From Bacillota bacterium (GTDB taxonomy: Bacteria > Bacillota > Clostridia > Christensenellales > Aristaeellaceae), in contig JASGUQ010000033.1 in the NCBI GenBank assembly GCA_030057655.1, positions 59,064 to 123,063 of the forward strand: 64,000 nucleotides of DNA, in the 5' to 3' direction. The position numbers were made by a program, and so were the translations under genes. Position 1 is the first letter of the stretch. Every line of letters starts with the position of its first letter. Shown here piece by piece: positions 44,312 to 52,182 of this stretch. The notes beneath the pieces are model-generated. The model did not search any database. It saw nothing but the letters and a program-made list of their open reading frames with translations, and was not told the origin of the DNA.

Positions 44312-45799
44312 TCAAAACAGTGAATTAGCAAGAGCGGTAAATGCCTCGATCATCTGACCCGGGAAAATGCCGAGTACAGCGATGGCCAAGGTCAGGATGA
44401 GAACCGGCACAGTCATGATGGGCGCAGGATCCAGTTTTTCTTTAAACTGATTAACAGGTTCGCTTTGTCCCATCCCGCCAAAGAAGGCAGAAACAGCGGG
44501 CGGCAGCAGGTAGCCGGCGGTCAGCATCGCTGAAACCAGCAGGACGATTGGAATCAGCCAGCTGTATACCTCAGTTCCGGAGATCAAGGCGCCTTCCGCG
44601 ATGTACCACTTGGCGATAAAACCGCCAAGCGGCGGGATCCCGACCAGAGAGATCGCGCAGATGGTAAACATCCACATGGTCCAGGGCATGCTCTTGCCGA
44701 TGCTTTGCATTTCATCCACACGGGTGACACCGGTTTTATAGATGATGGTGCCTGCGCAGAGGAAGAGCGCGTCCTTGGTGAGCGCGTGGAAGACGATTTG
44801 TAAAAGGGCGCCATTCAGGGCCATGGTGTCCAGGATAAACAAACCGGACAGAACATAGCTGACCTGGGATACGCTGGAATAAGCCAGGCGCTTTTTCAAA
44901 ACCTTTTCGCGCAAAGCCAGGATCGATCCCATAAACACCGTGATCGCAGCGCATCCCAGCAAGGTCCACTGCACCCAATTGCCGCGAATAAAATCCGGGC
45001 CGATCACATAAAAGATCATCCGGAAAATGGCCAGTACGCCAGCCTTGGTGATGACGCCGGAGAGAACCGCGCTGGCAGGGGCCGGGGCCACCGGGTGGGC
45101 AGTCGGCAGCCAGCCATGCATGGGGAACATACCGGCCTTGGTCGCAAAACCGATGATCGTGATCAGGACGATAACCTGCATACCAGTGGTGGAAATGTTC
45201 AGGTTATCTACCAGAAGAGAACCGCCTTCCACAAAGTAGGGGGAGGAAATGTTGGGGGTCAGCATGAAGATGCCAAGAAGCCCCATCGTAGCGCCTGCAA
45301 CCGAGTAGATCAGGTACTTGATGCCTGCGGCCACCGCTTCCTTGGTACGACTGTGCAGAACCAGGGGAACAGAGATCAGGGTCATGAACTCAAAGAAGAG
45401 ATACATGGTCACCATGGTGCCGGATAATGACAGGGCCATCAGGGCAGCCAATGTCATCAGATAGAAGGCGTAATAGGTCTTTTCGTTCTGTTCATGCTTC
45501 ATGTACTCAAAGGAATAGAAGCCGGAAATTGTCCACATCAACACCATCACGGCCGAAAACACCCGGCTGGTGCCATCTGAACGCAGGGCAATGGGCAGCT
45601 GCTTGGTCATCTCAAAGAGGACGATCGTGCGCTGTGCGTCAAAGGCGACAAAGAGCACCACCAGGCATTCCAGCAGCATGATGGCCGCGACAAAGATGTT
45701 GCGGTCTTTCCTGCTTTGATTCAACCATGGCAGAAAAACCAGCATGAGCGAACCAACCGCGGGCAGCAAGATGGCAACCAGTAAAAGAATCCCTTCCAT
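44312..45799 (-). CDS. Antiporter-type subunit, MrpD/NuoM-like
   Basis: A 495-residue, ~14-helix protein. Kept residues: glutamate in YLFFEFMTLISVPLV, lysine in GFATKAGMFPMHGWLPTAHP, lysine in VITKAGVLAI, and lysine in GGFIAKWYIAEG. The APAPASAVLSG signature typical of MrpA/D and NuoL/M channels is present. The start follows AAGGAGGTTTTCCTA. It is the second of the four in transcription order. Confidence 0.9.
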   Translation of the reverse strand: MEGILLLVAILLPAVGSLMLVFLPWLNQSRKDRNIFVAAIMLLECLVVLFVAFDAQRTIVLFEMTKQLPIALRSDGTSRVFSAVMVLMWTISGFYSFEYMKHEQNEKTYYAFYLMTLAALMALSLSGTMVTMYLFFEFMTLISVPLVLHSRTKEAVAAGIKYLIYSVAGATMGLLGIFMLTPNISSPYFVEGGSLLVDNLNISTTGMQVIVLITIIGFATKAGMFPMHGWLPTAHPVAPAPASAVLSGVITKAGVLAIFRMIFYVIGPDFIRGNWVQWTLLGCAAITVFMGSILALREKVLKKRLAYSSVSQVSYVLSGLFILDTMALNGALLQIVFHALTKDALFLCAGTIIYKTGVTRVDEMQSIGKSMPWTMWMFTICAISLVGIPPLGGFIAKWYIAEGALISGTEVYSWLIPIVLLVSAMLTAGYLLPPAVSAFFGGMGQSEPVNQFKEKLDPAPIMTVPVLILTLAIAVLGIFPGQMIEAFTALANSLF

Positions 45800-45820
45800 T
45801 AGGAAAACCTCCTTGAGAAA

Positions 45821-47317
45821 TCAGGCAAAAGTTTGCAATCCTTTTTCAATTATTTTCATTACCGGCTCAGAAACAACACCCAGCAGGAAGATGAGAAGCG
45901 CAGAAACACCAAGCGCTGCCGCCACATACCTTGGCATCTTCTCTTTCTCAGGGTACACGATGTCAGCTGGCGGTTTGCGATAAATGCTGACCACCGTATG
46001 CAAAAAGTAGACAGCGTTCAGCAGCGTGCTGACTGCCAGCGCGATCAGGACAAGGGCGCGCATGGTGCCAACAAAGTTCATGCCTGCGATCGCAAGGTTC
46101 AGTTTGACAATGAACCCGCCAGTAAAAGGAATGCCGACCATGCTTAAACTGGCAAAGGTGAACGCGATCCCTGCCGGTACATTCCGATACCCCGCGCCGT
46201 GCAAGAAATGAAAACGCTTCCTATCGCCTGACACATTCACCAGTTCATGGGTAGACAGGAATAAAAGGGATTTTACAACCGAATGAACCAGCATCTGGAA
46301 AACGGCTGCTTCAACGCCTGCTGCGGTGCCCATGCCAATGCCCATGTAGATGTAGCCAATCTGCGCGACTGAGGAATAGGCGACCATGCGTCTGATATCC
46401 CGCTGAAAGATTGCGAAGATCGAACCCACCATCATTCCGGCGATGCCGCAGTAAAACAGATAGAAAGTCATGTCCTGAGAAATGATGAAATCAATGCCGA
46501 TCACGCGATAATAAAACTTGATCAGGATAAAGATATAAGATTTTCCGATGATGCCGGAGAGGAGCGCGCTGCTGACAGGCGGCGCGAAGGCATAGGTGTC
46601 AGGCGCCCAGCCATGAAAGGGGAACATCGCGCTTTTGATGCCAAGTCCGGCTGTAATCAGCGCGATGACCACCACCAAAGGATCTGTGTATTGGCCTTTT
46701 TCAACCAAGCCTTGGATGGTGTCATGCAAAGGCTCCATCAACAGGTGGCCTGTGATTCCATACAGCATGGAAATGCCCAGCAGCAGCAGGCCCGAACCAA
46801 ACAGGTGCATGATCATGTACCTGGTGATGGCAACCAATGTATGTCCGTTTTGCCTGACCAAAACCAAAGCGCAGGAGGCGATGGTCATGATCTCGATGAA
46901 CACATACACCGTGAACAGGTCATTGGTATAGATCAGCACCAGAACGGCCGCAAGCGCCAGGTCGATCATGATGCAGTAAAGGTTGGTCTTCTGTTCGGAC
47001 ACAAAGGTGGGGGAGTGATAAAAGCCCGCGATGACCGACAGGAACAGCACTGCTGAAAACCCGGTCGCGGCCAGCGCTTCAAGGCGGCCAATGCGGATCT
47101 CATTGCCCCAGGGCGCGGGAAAATGGCCCATCATAAAGGAATAGGAATTCTCCAGGCTGGTTGTCAGGTTCAGGGTAAAGATGCTCATCACAAGCACAGC
47201 CCCGGATACAAAAAACGTCACCCATTTTGCAGCACGGTGGTTGAGCATGGAGGTGAGGATGCCGGCAGACATGCACAGAAGAATGCTGAAAAAGGGGAAA
47301 TTATGAACAATACTCAT
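45821..47317 (-). CDS. Antiporter-type subunit, MrpD-like
   Basis: A 498-residue, ~14-helix protein. Kept residues: glutamate in VYVFIEIMTIASCALV, lysine in GLGIKSAMFPFHGWAPDTY, lysine in GIIGKSYIF, and lysine in GGFIVKLNLA. It directly follows the mrpC-like gene with stop and start sharing a base (TGATG), the position that mrpD takes in Mrp operons and mbhH takes in Mbh clusters. This is therefore the best mrpD candidate of the four. Confidence 0.9.
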   Translation of the reverse strand: MSIVHNFPFFSILLCMSAGILTSMLNHRAAKWVTFFVSGAVLVMSIFTLNLTTSLENSYSFMMGHFPAPWGNEIRIGRLEALAATGFSAVLFLSVIAGFYHSPTFVSEQKTNLYCIMIDLALAAVLVLIYTNDLFTVYVFIEIMTIASCALVLVRQNGHTLVAITRYMIMHLFGSGLLLLGISMLYGITGHLLMEPLHDTIQGLVEKGQYTDPLVVVIALITAGLGIKSAMFPFHGWAPDTYAFAPPVSSALLSGIIGKSYIFILIKFYYRVIGIDFIISQDMTFYLFYCGIAGMMVGSIFAIFQRDIRRMVAYSSVAQIGYIYMGIGMGTAAGVEAAVFQMLVHSVVKSLLFLSTHELVNVSGDRKRFHFLHGAGYRNVPAGIAFTFASLSMVGIPFTGGFIVKLNLAIAGMNFVGTMRALVLIALAVSTLLNAVYFLHTVVSIYRKPPADIVYPEKEKMPRYVAAALGVSALLIFLLGVVSEPVMKIIEKGLQTFA

Positions 47318-47691
47318 CAGGCGTCCTCCCCCTTGGCCAGCAGCATGATCGCGTCAATGTCAAGCGTGCGGTACCTGCGGTATAGCCGTATGGTCAAGGC
47401 CAGCATGATCGCGGTGAAGCTGACCGCGACCACAATGCCGGTCAGAACAAGACCGGTCGGGATCGGATTGATATAAGCTTCAACATCCTGAATACCGTCA
47501 ACAACGATGGGGGCTTTCCTGCCATTGATGTAACCCATGGATGCCAAAAACAGGTATACGGACGTATCCATAATATTCAGCCCAATGATTTTACGGATCA
47601 GATTGCGCTGGAGCAGAAGAATGGTAAGTCCGATGCCAAAGAGGATTACAGAAACTGTCTGTTCCAGGTTTTCATACAACAATTCCCACAT
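47317..47691 (-). CDS. Antiporter subunit MrpC (NuoK-like)
   Basis: A 124-residue, three-helix protein homologous to NuoK. It shows LFGIGLTILLLQRNLIRKIIGLNIMDTSVYLFLA (read as two parts, LFGIGLTILLLQRNL and IRKIIGLNIMDTSVYLFLA) and DPIPTGLVLTGIVVAVS-like ending, here NPIPTGLVLTGIVVAVSFTA, which is typical for MrpC. The ATG at 47691 follows GGAGGGAAGT; the longer open frame has no support. It is coupled to the next gene by a one-base overlap. Confidence 0.92.
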   Translation of the reverse strand: MWELLYENLEQTVSVILFGIGLTILLLQRNLIRKIIGLNIMDTSVYLFLASMGYINGRKAPIVVDGIQDVEAYINPIPTGLVLTGIVVAVSFTAIMLALTIRLYRRYRTLDIDAIMLLAKGEDA

Positions 47692-47704
47692 ACTTCCCTC
47701 CACC

Positions 47705-48721
47705 TTACAGACCGCCCTTGCGGAAGAGGGCATAAAAGATGTACATCGTGCAGGCAACAACCATGCCAACCGCGATGTTCAGCGGCAGGATCAGCCCGCT
47801 GGACAGGATGGCGCCGGGGGTACCCAGGGGTATGCCGCTCTCCATCCCGTTTGCACCCATATAGAACGAATAGGTTTTGGCGAGGGCGTAGAAAGACAGG
47901 GAGATAAAACTGACCCAGGAAAAGGTGCTGTAGGTAAAGAACCTGCCCGCCTTTTCAAACCCGAAGGAATCCAGATACAAGATCAATCCGGCGCTGATGA
48001 TCGCCCCGCCAGAGAAACCGCCGCCGGGGGAAAGGTGTCCATTTAAAATAATATAAATTCCAAACAGGAAAATGATGGGCACCAGCACCTTCGCCGCTCC
48101 CTGCAGGATGCGGTCATTGCGCGGCTCATAATGGCGGTCATCCGATTCCTCGGCGATCAATTCCATCACCGGCGAGCCATCCTTGTTGCGGTCGATCCTC
48201 AGCAGGATCAAAACAGCGCTGGCCGCAATAAAAAGAACGGTGGATTCGCCCAAGGTGTCAAACGCTCGATAATCCAGAATCATCCCTGCGACAATGTTCA
48301 TTGCGCCTGTCTCATCAAGCCCTTTTTCAATGTAGCGGGCGGTTACTTCGTTGATGCCCGGGGATGTTTCAGATCCAAAGCGGGGCATTTCCGCCACGGT
48401 CCTTAGCAGGAAAAAAATCATCAGGCAGGCCAACAGGAAAGACAGAATCACATAAAACCGGGTAAAAACCTTGCGTCCCCTGGCATTGATCCATGAACGC
48501 ACATTTTGGTCCTCAAACTTTTCGATCATCAATTTGCGCTCATGCTTGTTTGCGCTGATTTCATCAATATAGGCGTCATAAACAGCGTGATTGACGGGAT
48601 CCGGAGTCTTTACGCTGATCTGATTGATGATCTCATCATCAAAAGCTGAATAACCATCAAAAAACCATTTCTTGATTCGGGCCTGCGGGCGTGATTCCCA
48701 GTCGCTTCTTTTTTTACTCAT
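47705..48721 (-). CDS. Fused MbhE-MrpB antiporter subunit with N-terminal soluble extension
   Basis: A 338-residue protein with three parts. Residues 1-~85 are hydrophilic and charged, with no family I recognise. Residues ~88-175 match the MbhE/MrpA-tail type: a helix, then NIVAGMILDYRAFDTLGESTVLF. From ~200 comes MrpB (MnhB domain): LFGIYIILNGHLSPGGGFSGGAI and further helices. In standard Mrp operons the MbhE part belongs to MrpA. The ATG at 48721 follows AAAGGGGACCGCGAGC and overlaps the mbhD-like gene by 8 bp. Confidence 0.9.
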   Translation of the reverse strand: MSKKRSDWESRPQARIKKWFFDGYSAFDDEIINQISVKTPDPVNHAVYDAYIDEISANKHERKLMIEKFEDQNVRSWINARGRKVFTRFYVILSFLLACLMIFFLLRTVAEMPRFGSETSPGINEVTARYIEKGLDETGAMNIVAGMILDYRAFDTLGESTVLFIAASAVLILLRIDRNKDGSPVMELIAEESDDRHYEPRNDRILQGAAKVLVPIIFLFGIYIILNGHLSPGGGFSGGAIISAGLILYLDSFGFEKAGRFFTYSTFSWVSFISLSFYALAKTYSFYMGANGMESGIPLGTPGAILSSGLILPLNIAVGMVVACTMYIFYALFRKGGL

Positions 48722-48968
48722 GCTCGCGGTCCCCTTTGATGGCATGGATTTTTTTAAGCGTGACAAAAAACAGCACGCTGGTGATGCCGGCGCCCACAGC
48801 CGCTTCCGTGATGGCCAGATCCGGGCTTTCAAGCATCATCCAGATGATGGCCATGATCAAACTGTAAGCCATGTAAACGATCAGCGAGGTCAGCAGGTTT
48901 TTTGTCAGGCTGACGGCCAGCGCACAGACGATCAGCATGCCCAGCAAAAAAATCTGAATAAAGCTCAT
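48714..48968 (-). CDS. MbhD-like subunit (DUF4040, MrpA tail)
   Basis: An 84-residue, three-helix protein with the MbhD/DUF4040 signature LESPDLAITEAAVGAGITSVLF, which in Mrp operons is part of the large MrpA chain and in archaeal Mbh clusters is a separate gene. It overlaps mrpG by 4 bp and the fused mbhE-mrpB gene by 8 bp. Its separation shows the Mbh-like layout of this cluster. Confidence 0.9.
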   Translation of the reverse strand: MSFIQIFLLGMLIVCALAVSLTKNLLTSLIVYMAYSLIMAIIWMMLESPDLAITEAAVGAGITSVLFFVTLKKIHAIKGDREHE

Positions 48969-49306
48969 GAATCTTCCTCCATCAGATGTTCAGGACTTAA
49001 AGGCAACTGATGCCATTGCGGGTTCATGGTCACCTCAAGCCTCGCAATCAGGTGGCTGTTGACCGGGCTTGAAAACCAAAGGAATACGATGATCAGGATC
49101 AGCTTGAACACTGTCCAGATATCCGGAGCGTTGAAGGTCAAACCGATCAGGCAAAACAGAATGCCCAGCGTATCACCCATGGCGGCAGCGTGCATGCGGT
49201 TTAAAACATAGTCGAACTTATAAACACCTACAACTGCTGTGATCATGATCAGGAGGCCTGAAACAAGAAAAGCGAAAGAAAGAATAAAACGCAGCCAATC
49301 AAGCAT
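48965..49306 (-). CDS. Antiporter subunit MrpG
   Basis: A 113-residue, three-helix protein with the MrpG motif FDYVLNRMHAAAMGDTLGILFCLIG (parts FDYVLNRMHAAAMGD and TLGILFCLIG). The C-terminal tail is soluble. The ATG at 49306 follows GGAGGGCCAG; upstream in-frame starts are not supported. It overlaps mrpF by 8 bp. Confidence 0.93.
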   Translation of the reverse strand: MLDWLRFILSFAFLVSGLLIMITAVVGVYKFDYVLNRMHAAAMGDTLGILFCLIGLTFNAPDIWTVFKLILIIVFLWFSSPVNSHLIARLEVTMNPQWHQLPLSPEHLMEEDS

Positions 49307-49619
49307 TTTTCTGGCCCTCCTGTTCAAGCTTCGCTTTGCGTTCAAGGAAGACACCCATGTACACCTTGCACAAAACCACGACCGCCAGGAAACTGATCAT
49401 GGCGTACAGCAATGCCACATCCACCAGGTAGCCTTCTCTGAGCATCATGGCGATTACTCCGACCATGATCATGACTTGGGTACCAATCATGTTGATGGCA
49501 ACGATCCTATCAGGGATGGACGGGCCTTTGACCGCGCGGATAAAGGCGAGGACAACAAGAACGACCAGCACGCAGAGCGCGCCGATATAAAGCGCCTGAT
49601 AAGCGTTCTGAATGTTCAT
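49299..49619 (-). CDS. Antiporter subunit MrpF
   Basis: A 106-residue, three-helix protein with the MrpF pattern RAVKGPSIPDRIVAINMIGT and LVDVALLYAMISFLAVVV. The start follows GAGGAGAAGAAGCC and overlaps mrpE by 4 bp. Confidence 0.93.
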   Translation of the reverse strand: MNIQNAYQALYIGALCVLVVLVVLAFIRAVKGPSIPDRIVAINMIGTQVMIMVGVIAMMLREGYLVDVALLYAMISFLAVVVLCKVYMGVFLERKAKLEQEGQKNA

Positions 49620-50107
49620 GGCTTCTTCTCCTCAAACCATTTGGCCTCCTTTTCAAGAAGCCTGCGTTCAAATTCACTGTCAAACAGCCCTTCTTCAAGG
49701 CTCTCATCCAAACAGTGAACCAGGTATTCGTCCCCGTTCAGGTTGACGGTAATGGTTCCGGGAGTCAAGGTGATACAGTCAGCCAGCGCGACCCTTGCCG
49801 CCTTGCTCTTCAGTTTTGTTTTAAAAACAGAAAGCTTGGGAACGACCACTTCCTGGTCAGTCAGGATCATGCGCATGACGGCAAAATTCGCCAACGTGAT
49901 CTCCTTAATCAGCAGCCAGGCATATTGCAGGTATCCCGGGAAAAATTTCGCGATCTTCCACTGATTTTTAGCGTTCAGGGAGGGGGCGACGAAACTTCTT
50001 ACAAACCAGGATAAGGCGCCAGAAATAATGACCCCAAAAATGATGAGTTCCAGGGTCACCTTGCCATTGAAAACGATCCACAAGCAGAACAAGGCCAGAA
50101 AAACCAA
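49616..50107 (-). CDS. Antiporter subunit MrpE
   Basis: About 163 residues. Two N-terminal helices (VFLALFCLWIVFNG and LIIFGVIISGALSWFVRSF) precede a soluble domain with the family motif ALADCITLTPGTITVNL. No ATG is in frame. I chose TTG at 50107, which has GAGGG upstream and begins right at the first helix, as in other MrpE proteins. Codons TTG (50134) or GTG (50128) further upstream are possible. It is the first gene of the ten-gene antiporter cluster. Confidence 0.9.
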   Translation of the reverse strand: MVFLALFCLWIVFNGKVTLELIIFGVIISGALSWFVRSFVAPSLNAKNQWKIAKFFPGYLQYAWLLIKEITLANFAVMRMILTDQEVVVPKLSVFKTKLKSKAARVALADCITLTPGTITVNLNGDEYLVHCLDESLEEGLFDSEFERRLLEKEAKWFEEKKP

Positions 50108-50162
50108 CAGCTCACCCTCTTCTTTCACAGTCAAACATTTGGCATGATTGGAATACAGCTTG

Positions 50163-50190
50163 ATTATAGCTTCCCCTTGCAGAATGTCAA
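50163..50190 (-). promoter_or_regulatory. Promoter of the antiporter cluster
   Basis: Minus strand: TTGACA (50185-50190), a 16-bp spacer, TATAAT (50163-50168). Both boxes are perfect, about 30-55 bp before mrpE. Confidence 0.8.
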
Positions 50191-50203
50191 ATGATTTGCG
50201 GCT

Positions 50204-51286
50204 TTAATCAATTTTGCCCGCTTTATCCGCATTCATCTGGGCTTTTACACAGAGTTCAGCGGCCAAAAAGGCATGTTCCTGGGTCATTGCAAGCTCCGTC
50301 CTGTGGATGCAGTCTGAGATCAGCCTGCCAAAGAAGGGGAACCCCACCTTGCCCGCTGCATCAAAGCGCTGTTCGCCGTCCTGATTGACAAGCAGCACAA
50401 CATCACCCCGATCATCCTGGGTGCAGATATCAATATATTTACGGATTTCTATGTATCCTTTGGTGCCCAATATCATCAGCCGACCATCGCCCCAGGCGGG
50501 CAGGCCGTCCGGCGTAAACCAGTCCACACGGAAATAGCACGAACAGCCATTTGAGGCAACCAGGTTCGCTTCCCCGAAATCCTCCAGTTCAGGGTACTCG
50601 GAATGCGCGTAATTGGCGACGCGGCTATAAGTTACTTCCGCATTTGAAGCATTGGCGTAAAACAGAAACTGTTCGATCTGATGGCTGCCGATATCGCAAA
50701 GAATGCCGCCGTACTGCTCTTTTTTAAAGAACCAATCAGGCCTTGATTTGGCGTTAAGCCTGTGCGGCCCCAGGCCGATGACCTGGATCACCTTTCCGAT
50801 CGCGCCTTCCATGATCAGCTGTTCCGCGTAGACTGTGCTTTCAACGTGCAGGCGCTCAGAATAATAGACCATGTACTTCTTTCCGGTTCTTAAAACAGCC
50901 TCGCGCGCGCTTTTTAATTGCTCAAGCGTGGTCAAAGGGGCTTTGTCCGTAAAATAGTCTTTTCCGGCTTCCATGACCTCGATCCCAAGGGGGCAGCGCA
51001 GGTTTGTGACGGCAGCGGAAGCGATCAGACGGGTCTCCTGATCGTTTAACACCTCTTCCTTGCTTTTCGCGGCTGTGGCCTGGGGGAAGGCTTTCAGAAA
51101 AGCCTCAACCTTAACAGGGTCTGGATCATAAACATATTTCAGCGTCGCCCCGGCTTCCACAAGGCCGTTGCACATGCCGTAGATGTGCCCGTGATCCAGC
51201 GCGACCGCTGAAAAAACAAACTCGCCCGGTTTTACGACCGGAACCGTTTTGCCCTTAGGGGCATAATTCATCCCGTCTGACTTCAT
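50204..51286 (-). CDS. Gfo/Idh/MocA family oxidoreductase
   Basis: A 360-residue NAD(P)-dependent dehydrogenase of the family acting on sugars or inositols. The N-terminal Rossmann part has the variant ALDHGHIYGMCNGLVEAGA, then YDPDPVKVEAFLKAFP. The lysine of the usual EKP motif appears in YFTDKAPLTT. The C-terminal domain shows GSHQIEQFLFYA. The start follows GGAGGCAAC. The substrate cannot be told; there are no sugar genes nearby. It stands upstream of the antiporter promoter on the same strand. Confidence 0.9.
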   Translation of the reverse strand: MKSDGMNYAPKGKTVPVVKPGEFVFSAVALDHGHIYGMCNGLVEAGATLKYVYDPDPVKVEAFLKAFPQATAAKSKEEVLNDQETRLIASAAVTNLRCPLGIEVMEAGKDYFTDKAPLTTLEQLKSAREAVLRTGKKYMVYYSERLHVESTVYAEQLIMEGAIGKVIQVIGLGPHRLNAKSRPDWFFKKEQYGGILCDIGSHQIEQFLFYANASNAEVTYSRVANYAHSEYPELEDFGEANLVASNGCSCYFRVDWFTPDGLPAWGDGRLMILGTKGYIEIRKYIDICTQDDRGDVVLLVNQDGEQRFDAAGKVGFPFFGRLISDCIHRTELAMTQEHAFLAAELCVKAQMNADKAGKID

Positions 51287-51532
51287 GTTGCCTCCAAATC
51301 GGATCCCAAAATGTGAGCATCAGCATTTTATACGATCATCTTATCTATTCGATTGATGAAAGGCAAATATCATACATGTTTTCATGACAAATTCCTATGC
51401 TTGCAATGAAGCTCCAGGCTCAACAACTCCAATATTATCCCAATGTAGAACTTGACTTTATGACAATTTCATTTCAAATTCACACAATTATTAAAATTTA
51501 CAAAATATTGATGTTCATTTATTACAAATGTA

Positions 51533-51541
51533 TGTTATAAT
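51533..51541 (+). promoter_or_regulatory. Extended -10 promoter of the methyltransferase gene
   Basis: TGT-TATAAT, 38 bp before the start. The 293-bp intergenic stretch 51287-51579 is AT-rich and shows no gene. Confidence 0.6.
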
Positions 51542-51579
51542 CATTTCGCACAAGACATTAATTGCGCAAGGAGCGTACC

Positions 51580-52182
51580 ATGCAAAACTGGCTGTCATTA
51601 CCAAACAGGCAAACGATCAAGAGGCTGACCTTCCAAAAACAGCTCTCTCTTGCCCAGAAAGCGCTTGTTCATTGGGCCAAAGTGGATGATTACACCGCGG
51701 TGTTGGACATGGATTGCTCAAACGGCAAACTTCTGGAATATTATCTGAATCGATATCATTTAAGAGCCTGCGGCATCTCTTCAAGCGCTGAGGAATTAAA
51801 CGCGTCTCAAACCCTGCTGAACAACAAGGCTGAAGTTCTCAGGGCAGACAAGCACGATATTCCTTTTAGGTCTTCCAGCTTTGACAATGTGTTTATTTCA
51901 GAACCCTTCTATGACCTAAACCGCTTTACAGAAGTGTTTGATGAGGTAAAGAGGGTGATAAAACCTGGCGGACAGGTCGTAATCGCGGTAGCGGGACATC
52001 ACCTGTTGTCCAGAATAGGGCATCGGTTCAAAAATCGTTCAGGCATTCAGTCTCCTGAAAATCCGTTTCATCTGATGCAGCTCCTTCACAGGCATGGGTT
52101 TACCGATGTTTCCATGCGGCTGTCCAGTTTTCAATACGCGACGGTGTTGGCCTATTCCGGCTCTCCCAAAGAGCAGCAATGA
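51580..52182 (+). CDS. Class I SAM-dependent methyltransferase
   Basis: A 200-residue protein with a Rossmann methyltransferase fold: motif I VLDMDCSNGKLLEYY, a second-strand CGISSSAEEL, RADKHDIPFRSSSFDNVF and the post-motif VKRVIKPGGQVVIAVAG typical of the Methyltransf_11 group. The ATG at 51580 follows AAGGAGCGTACC. Its stop overlaps the SpoIID-like gene by 4 bp. The methyl acceptor is unknown; a small molecule or lipid is typical for this group. Confidence 0.88.
   Translation: MQNWLSLPNRQTIKRLTFQKQLSLAQKALVHWAKVDDYTAVLDMDCSNGKLLEYYLNRYHLRACGISSSAEELNASQTLLNNKAEVLRADKHDIPFRSSSFDNVFISEPFYDLNRFTEVFDEVKRVIKPGGQVVIAVAGHHLLSRIGHRFKNRSGIQSPENPFHLMQLLHRHGFTDVSMRLSSFQYATVLAYSGSPKEQQ

Noticed and set aside
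40702..47691. Complex I (nuo) or membrane hydrogenase operon
   Set aside because: Only NuoK- and NuoL/M/N-like subunits are present, beside MrpB/E/F/G. No NuoB, C, D, H or I or hydrogenase subunit is found in the window.
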